Assembly: GCA_964654535.1 (NCBI GenBank)
Contig: CAZZIZ010000016.1
Span: 1-28,692 of the forward strand
Reading direction: 5' to 3'
DNA from: CAZZIZ01 sp964654535
GTDB taxonomy: Bacteria; Bacteroidota; Bacteroidia; Chitinophagales; UBA2359
DNA: 28,692 bases
The notes under the pieces are model-generated. The model worked only from the letters and a program-made list of their open reading frames with translations, was not told where the DNA came from and searched no databases. A program made the position numbers and the translations under genes. The stretch's first letter is position 1. Each line of letters opens with the position of its first letter. This document shows, one piece after another, positions 24,586-28,692 of this stretch.

Positions 24586-26031
24586 ATGCCTCGCGATAAC
24601 TATTTTTTTTACCTCCTCCCATTACTGTTGGTGACTTTTAACCTTCTTGCTCAGGATAGCCAAACATCAACCCAGAGCGCCCCCAATATTGTTATCATAA
24701 TAGCAGATGACCTCGGCTGGAATGATGTGGGGTTTCATAATTCCAAATTGCATACGCCTAATATCGATCGTATTGCTGAGGAAGGCATTGTCCTGGATCG
24801 CTTTTATGTCAGTCCCATCTGCACACCAACTAGAGCGGCGTTAATGTCAGGTAAGTATCCAGGGAGAATGGGCTTGAACAAAGGAGTTATTCGTCCAAAT
24901 AGACGTATCGGTTTGCCGCCGGAAGAAACAACACTTCCAGAAATGCTAGGCGAAGCGGGGTATACCAAACGCGCTTGTATTGGCAAGTGGCACCTTGGCC
25001 ATTCGAATGTTAAGTATCATCCTTTGAATCAAGGCTTCACTCAATTTTACGGACACTATGGAGGAATGGTAAACTACTTCACCCATAAGCGCAGAAACCA
25101 ATTGGACTGGCATCGTGATTTTGAGTCTTCATATGATGAAGGTTATACTACAGATTTAATTGCTACTGAATCAGTGCGCTTTATTGAATCTTGCGTAGTT
25201 GAAGGGGATCCGTACTCTCTTGATGAAGATTCTGCACAGGGGGCGCCCTTCTTTCTTTATGTTTCTTTCAACGCTCCGCATTCTCCGCTACAAGCGAAAG
25301 AATACGAACTAAAGAGAAACGGATACGACAAGGAAAAATCAATCTTCCTGCAAAAAGGTGAAACCATCAACGACAATAACAGCTTTTTTCAAGGTCGTGG
25401 TAATAACAAGCGCCAAACCTTTTGCGCTATGATTGCTAATCTCGATCAAAATGTTGGACGCATATTAAGTGCCTTGGAGGAACAAGGCTTTATGGAAAAT
25501 ACCATTGTACTATTTATGAGCGACAACGGTGGTGCATATGCAGAAGGAGGAAGTAACATTCCGCTAAGAGGTGGCAAGGGACAAGTTTATGAAGGCGGTG
25601 TTCGCTCCGCGGCGGCCATTATGTGGAAGAACGGCGGCTGGGTTGGAGGAGAGGTGATTAACGATGTAATGGGTCATATCGACTTATTCCCAACCTTCCA
25701 GGCAATTGTTAATCAAAACAACAAGAAAGACAAATCCGAAATAGATGGCCAAGATGTTTCACGGGTTATAGACAGAAAAGAATCTGTAGATAAAGACCGT
25801 GAATTTTATCTCGGAAGAGCGGGCTTCATTTCTGGTAAATGGAAATACGCTCACGACGGTTTGTTTAACATCGAGGAAGATCCCGGAGAGAAAAAGGATT
25901 TGTCTAATCAGTTCCCCAATGAGTTTCAAAAAATGAAGAAACGAATGATTGAATTGCGAGAAGAAGTTGAGTTGAAAGTAAAACTAAACGAAGATTTTCC
26001 TGTTCAGCCAGAATGGCGAATGCCAGAATAA
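24586..26031 (+). CDS. Secreted arylsulfatase-type sulfatase (S1 family)
   Basis: Hydrolyses sulfate esters, probably from polysaccharides or glycans, outside the cytoplasm. From ATG 24586 it has 481 residues with the signal peptide MPRDNYFFYLLPLLLVTFNL ending near LAQ; ATG 24550 is an alternative adding 12 residues. The metal site begins with IIIADDLGWNDVG; the formylglycine motif is C79-TPTR (CxPxR), a cysteine-type sulfatase; GKWHLGH, APHSPL and SDNGG follow, and FNIEEDPGEKKDLS is typical of the C-terminal subdomain. No maturase, SusC/SusD pair or other sulfatase is nearby, so maturation must come from elsewhere. It ends 7 bp before the convergent barrel gene. Confidence 0.93.
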   Translation: MPRDNYFFYLLPLLLVTFNLLAQDSQTSTQSAPNIVIIIADDLGWNDVGFHNSKLHTPNIDRIAEEGIVLDRFYVSPICTPTRAALMSGKYPGRMGLNKGVIRPNRRIGLPPEETTLPEMLGEAGYTKRACIGKWHLGHSNVKYHPLNQGFTQFYGHYGGMVNYFTHKRRNQLDWHRDFESSYDEGYTTDLIATESVRFIESCVVEGDPYSLDEDSAQGAPFFLYVSFNAPHSPLQAKEYELKRNGYDKEKSIFLQKGETINDNNSFFQGRGNNKRQTFCAMIANLDQNVGRILSALEEQGFMENTIVLFMSDNGGAYAEGGSNIPLRGGKGQVYEGGVRSAAAIMWKNGGWVGGEVINDVMGHIDLFPTFQAIVNQNNKKDKSEIDGQDVSRVIDRKESVDKDREFYLGRAGFISGKWKYAHDGLFNIEEDPGEKKDLSNQFPNEFQKMKKRMIELREEVELKVKLNEDFPVQPEWRMPE

Positions 26032-26038
26032 GAGCTGA

Positions 26039-27319
26039 CTACTTTGCAAAGTTGTAGTGCAAGCCTAAGCGCAATCCCACAGCAACATTATACGGCTTGC
26101 TAGAATCACGAATTTCAGACCAAGAGTTGTAAGCACGTCCAACAGAACCACGAGCGCCAACAGTAAGGAAGTAATTACGATTCATATGATACTCGTAATC
26201 CATTCCAATAATGGCACCCAGTTCGTTGGTGTTTAATAGATCCACTACTCTTAAAGAAGGAGTATTTACTTCAAGTCCTGCAGACTTCAAACGAGCCAAG
26301 CGCACACCCATAACGTAACTGATGGTGCTCTTTTCTTTTGGGACGTGGTATTTAACCAACAATGGAAGCTGGAGGTAGTTAAGCTTTATATCCGCGATAT
26401 GTCGACTGCCTTCCCAGCGATAAGTATAGTTCTGTCTGTAAGTAGAGTTGATAACCCACTCTGCTTGAATACCCCAGCGATTACTGAAATCATAACCCAC
26501 AGCAACACCATAGTTTCCGCCGAAATCAACGTCGTAAGTAACGTTGCTAGAACGAAGATCTTTTTGACCGAAGCTCTGTGATACAATCCACGTGTTGTTA
26601 TAACCGTAGAAGCCACCAATGTGTAAGCCTTTACGCTTCTTATTTATGGCGTTAAATCCGCTATGCTCAATCAAAGCGCTAGCATCGTCTTGAACAAGTC
26701 CACCTCTCAGCGCAATAGCGTTTGGAGTATCCATTTGATCACTACTAAGGATTGAAGCAAAAAACTTAGGCTGTATGGGTTTTTGATCGTACGAAAATTC
26801 CGCTATAGCTTCAGCAGGAATCGCCTGAGCAGTTTGAGAACTAAGTGCAACCGTCTCCGCAGAAACATTCTGCACATCGGAAACACTTTGTGAAACCGTA
26901 TTCTTCAATCCAGATGCATTCAAAGAAGCAATAGTATTCTTCAAAGAAGACTGTACGCCTTCCACTGCGTCCAAAGACTTGGCGACAAATGTGCCATAGT
27001 TACGCTTCGCTCTGTCCGCAAAACTTTCGTCGAAACGAATATCGTTTGCAGAAGCAAGCTCAGTACTAACTGCAGATACATTCGCATCAGCATCTGCCTG
27101 CTCAACTATTTGAATATCGTAATGAGTAGCAAAGTAACCGAGCGAACCGCTCACTAAGAGAAATGCCCCCAAACAGGCGGCAAGGAAAGAAGGTCTGCGA
27201 TAAAATGGAGTAGGGGGTGGCAGCTCACCCTGGATCTTGTCCCACAAACCAGAGGGTGCAGCGACTTCTACATCGTGCAATCGTTGATTAAAAATTTCTT
27301 CAAATCTATCCTGCGGCAT
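26039..27319 (-). CDS. Sigma-linked membrane protein with predicted outer-membrane beta-barrel
   Basis: A 426-residue protein with mixed architecture. Residues 1-42 are a hydrophilic, probably cytoplasmic segment (FEEIFNQRLHDVEVAAPSGLWDKI) resembling the N-termini of Bacteroidota proteins encoded after ECF sigma factors. One membrane helix spans about 44-66. A long Ser/Ala/Asn-rich linker (about 70-230) follows, and the C-terminal part (about 235-426) alternates aromatic and polar residues as in small OM barrels and ends VGLRLGLHYNFAK. Its ATG overlaps the sigma factor gene by 14 bp, so the two are co-translated. It may act as an anti-sigma factor or envelope sensor; this is inference. Confidence 0.8.
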   Translation of the reverse strand: MPQDRFEEIFNQRLHDVEVAAPSGLWDKIQGELPPPTPFYRRPSFLAACLGAFLLVSGSLGYFATHYDIQIVEQADADANVSAVSTELASANDIRFDESFADRAKRNYGTFVAKSLDAVEGVQSSLKNTIASLNASGLKNTVSQSVSDVQNVSAETVALSSQTAQAIPAEAIAEFSYDQKPIQPKFFASILSSDQMDTPNAIALRGGLVQDDASALIEHSGFNAINKKRKGLHIGGFYGYNNTWIVSQSFGQKDLRSSNVTYDVDFGGNYGVAVGYDFSNRWGIQAEWVINSTYRQNYTYRWEGSRHIADIKLNYLQLPLLVKYHVPKEKSTISYVMGVRLARLKSAGLEVNTPSLRVVDLLNTNELGAIIGMDYEYHMNRNYFLTVGARGSVGRAYNSWSEIRDSSKPYNVAVGLRLGLHYNFAK

Positions 27320-27881
27320 AAATTTTACGCGCCTCCGATTCTCTCAGAGTCTTTATTTTATCCTGGAGGATATAACGCGCTCTAGCCAATTGCGATTTGC
27401 TAGTCCCTTCTGAGATGTCCAGCATTTTAGCAATGTCCTTGTGCGGATACCCTTCCACTACATACAAATTGAATACCGTACGGTACCCCGGAGAAAGATC
27501 CTGAACCATAGCCATCAAATCTTCGGCGGCCATTTTTTCCAGCGTATAATCCTCCACTTCGTTCAAACCAGATGTGTTGACCTCAAGAATCGGATACATA
27601 GAGACCGAACGACGGTAATGCTCAATAGCAGTGTTTACCATAATTCTTCTCATCCAACCCTCGAAAGAACCATCACCACGAAACTTGTGAATATTCAAAT
27701 AGACCTTCACATAGCCATCCTGAAGAATATCCTCAGCATTGTGGTAACCCTTGGCATAACGCAAGCAAATACCGAACATTTTGTCCTTAGTGAGGTCATA
27801 CAACCTCTTCTGAAACTGTGGTTTTCCTGCAATACAACCCTTGATCAGCGCTTGTTCGCTGATTTTCTTTTGGTTCATCAT
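27306..27881 (-). CDS. RNA polymerase sigma factor, ECF/SigP-like
   Basis: A 191-residue sigma-70 family factor with region 2 (about 22-95: YAKGYHNAEDILQDGYVKVY and FEGWMRRIMVNTAIEHYRR) and region 4 (about 125-180: LSPGYRTVFNLYVVEGYPHK and LDISEGTSKSQLARAR). These motifs match the SigP-type factors of Bacteroidota; SigP of Porphyromonas gingivalis controls type IX secretion genes, but this target is not shown here. It follows rdgB by 55 bp and overlaps the barrel protein gene, giving a likely rdgB-sigma-barrel transcript. Confidence 0.93.
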   Translation of the reverse strand: MMNQKKISEQALIKGCIAGKPQFQKRLYDLTKDKMFGICLRYAKGYHNAEDILQDGYVKVYLNIHKFRGDGSFEGWMRRIMVNTAIEHYRRSVSMYPILEVNTSGLNEVEDYTLEKMAAEDLMAMVQDLSPGYRTVFNLYVVEGYPHKDIAKMLDISEGTSKSQLARARYILQDKIKTLRESEARKIYAAG

Positions 27882-27936
27882 AACCTAGTACGTTTAAAAG
27901 ATGCTAAAACTAAGGTTGAGGTTGTATCGATAGAGA

Positions 27937-28524
27937 TTAGTTTTTAGATGAATTCTTGATGAATGTACACATTTTCTGGACTGCTATACCCCTGTGACTT
28001 ATGCTATTCTTTGTGGATTCGTCCATTTCCGCAAAGCTTTGGCTGTAGCCGACAGGCTGAAAGATAGGATCATAGCCAAAACCCTTGCCCGTAGAGCGAG
28101 GTTCATGCAAAATCTCACCTTCTATCGACCCTTCAAACAAAGTCTTTTCGCCATTGATAATCAAGGCAATAACGGTTTTAAAACGCGCAGTGCGATCCGT
28201 AACGTCTTCCAGACTATCCAATACTTTCTGAATGTTGGCCGAGCTGTCACCGTGCGTACCGGCATAACGTGCCGAAAGCACCCCAGGCTCCAAACCCAGC
28301 GCATCCACCTCCAGACCAGAGTCATCGGCAAAAGCGTCAGTAGAAAATTCACGAAAAACGGTTTCGGCTTTAGTCAAGGCGTTCGCCTCAAATGTGTCGT
28401 ATGGTTCAGGAATATCTTCGGCATAACCTTTATCGGCTAGACCATAAACTTTAAAGTCCGGGCCAAGGATTTGGCGGACCTCTTCAAGTTTGTGCGCATT
28501 ATTAGTAGCGAAGATTAACTCCAT
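27937..28524 (-). CDS. rdgB: Non-canonical purine NTP pyrophosphatase RdgB/HAM1
   Basis: Hydrolyses XTP, ITP and dITP to monophosphates, keeping deaminated purines out of DNA and RNA. The 195 residues match the family. Motifs are F5-ATNNAHKLEE at the N-terminus, the metal-binding pair D67-D68 in FADDSGLEVDAL, SARYAG, GFGYDPIF and SHRG near the end. The upstream 110 bp hold no clear promoter box, and then a REP-like element. The gene is followed on the same strand by the sigma factor. Confidence 0.96.
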   Translation of the reverse strand: MELIFATNNAHKLEEVRQILGPDFKVYGLADKGYAEDIPEPYDTFEANALTKAETVFREFSTDAFADDSGLEVDALGLEPGVLSARYAGTHGDSSANIQKVLDSLEDVTDRTARFKTVIALIINGEKTLFEGSIEGEILHEPRSTGKGFGYDPIFQPVGYSQSFAEMDESTKNSISHRGIAVQKMCTFIKNSSKN

Positions 28525-28638
28525 GATTCTATGTTAAAACATCTTAATTACGAAGATATTGCGAAGAGTGTCAAATTTTATCAAAAAAGTTCCGTTGGCT
28601 CTGAACCTTCTTTAGGATGAGTATTAGCAAATTGATTT

Positions 28639-28692
28639 GGGCGTGCCCCGCTCACATCTGGGCTACGCCCAAGTTCGGGGTCGGGCTGTCGG
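28639..28692 (-). repeat. Partial REP-like element (3' end), cut by window edge
   Basis: Shares GGGCGTGCCCC and GGGGTCGGGCTGTCGG with 16089-16157, in the same orientation and with the same preceding TTGATTT. The interior differs entirely: GCTCACATCTGGGCTACGCC in place of the A/T-rich terminator stem, with CCCCG/CGGGG and GGGCGT/ACGCCC as pairing blocks. The rest of the element lies beyond the window. Confidence 0.75.

Overview
The window looks like a compact stretch of chromosome from a Bacteroidota bacterium, probably a marine Flavobacteriales or Cryomorphaceae-like lineage. Evidence for this: PUR-alpha-like DUF3276 protein, long-form NusB, bTHX ribosomal protein, DUF6580 membrane protein, a SigP-type sigma factor beside a barrel protein, an 800-residue HEVGH metalloprotease, promoter boxes fitting the Bacteroidota consensus (TTTG / TAnnTTTG), and REP-like repeats with GGGCGTGCCCC and GGTCGGGCTGTCGG ends. 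No rRNA, tRNA, CRISPR array, transposase or prophage gene was seen. Most of the window is housekeeping; the accessory-looking part is roughly 15985-17850.

Layout: nusB (-); an ABC exporter (+), DUF3276 (+) with an intrinsic terminator, ychF (+); DUF6580 membrane protein (-); lytic transglycosylase (+) converging on a lipoprotein MsrB (-); a gene-poor stretch of about 680 bp; a small OmpA-like protein (+) converging on a two-gene unit bTHX-msrB (-), of which bTHX is only 38 residues. Next comes the iron-sulfur operon (9276-15983, +): sufB, sufC, sufD, sufS, a sufE-MIP18 fusion, an Rrf2 regulator, a bacilliredoxin and an acylphosphatase, with overlaps or gaps under 20 bp. These genes supply sulfur (SufS/SufE), a scaffold and its ATPase (SufBCD), a probable targeting domain (MIP18), a likely Fe-S sensing repressor and thiol repair.

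After the operon is a pile of repeats: two small hairpin repeats, then a 178-bp REP-like element containing a perfect 23-bp inverted repeat that looks like a bidirectional terminator. A SnoaL-like gene and a small membrane protein gene follow (both -). Two 97%-identical ~176-bp direct repeats then bracket a DUF6922 gene and the first 29 codons of what looks like an AbiEii-type nucleotidyltransferase toxin, i.e. a decayed toxin-antitoxin cassette.

The right part holds a secreted metalloprotease (-), a RadD-like SF2 helicase (+) with the best promoter in the window, Lon protease (-) with two dyads upstream, a secreted sulfatase (+), and a (-) unit of rdgB, a sigma factor and a protein with a cytoplasmic/TM N-terminus and a predicted outer-membrane barrel. 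Parts of the REP-like element recur at both window ends, in the same orientation as the central copy. The most unusual points are the repeat-bracketed AbiE remnant, the terminator nested in a REP-like element, the SufE-MIP18 fusion and the sigma/barrel pair.
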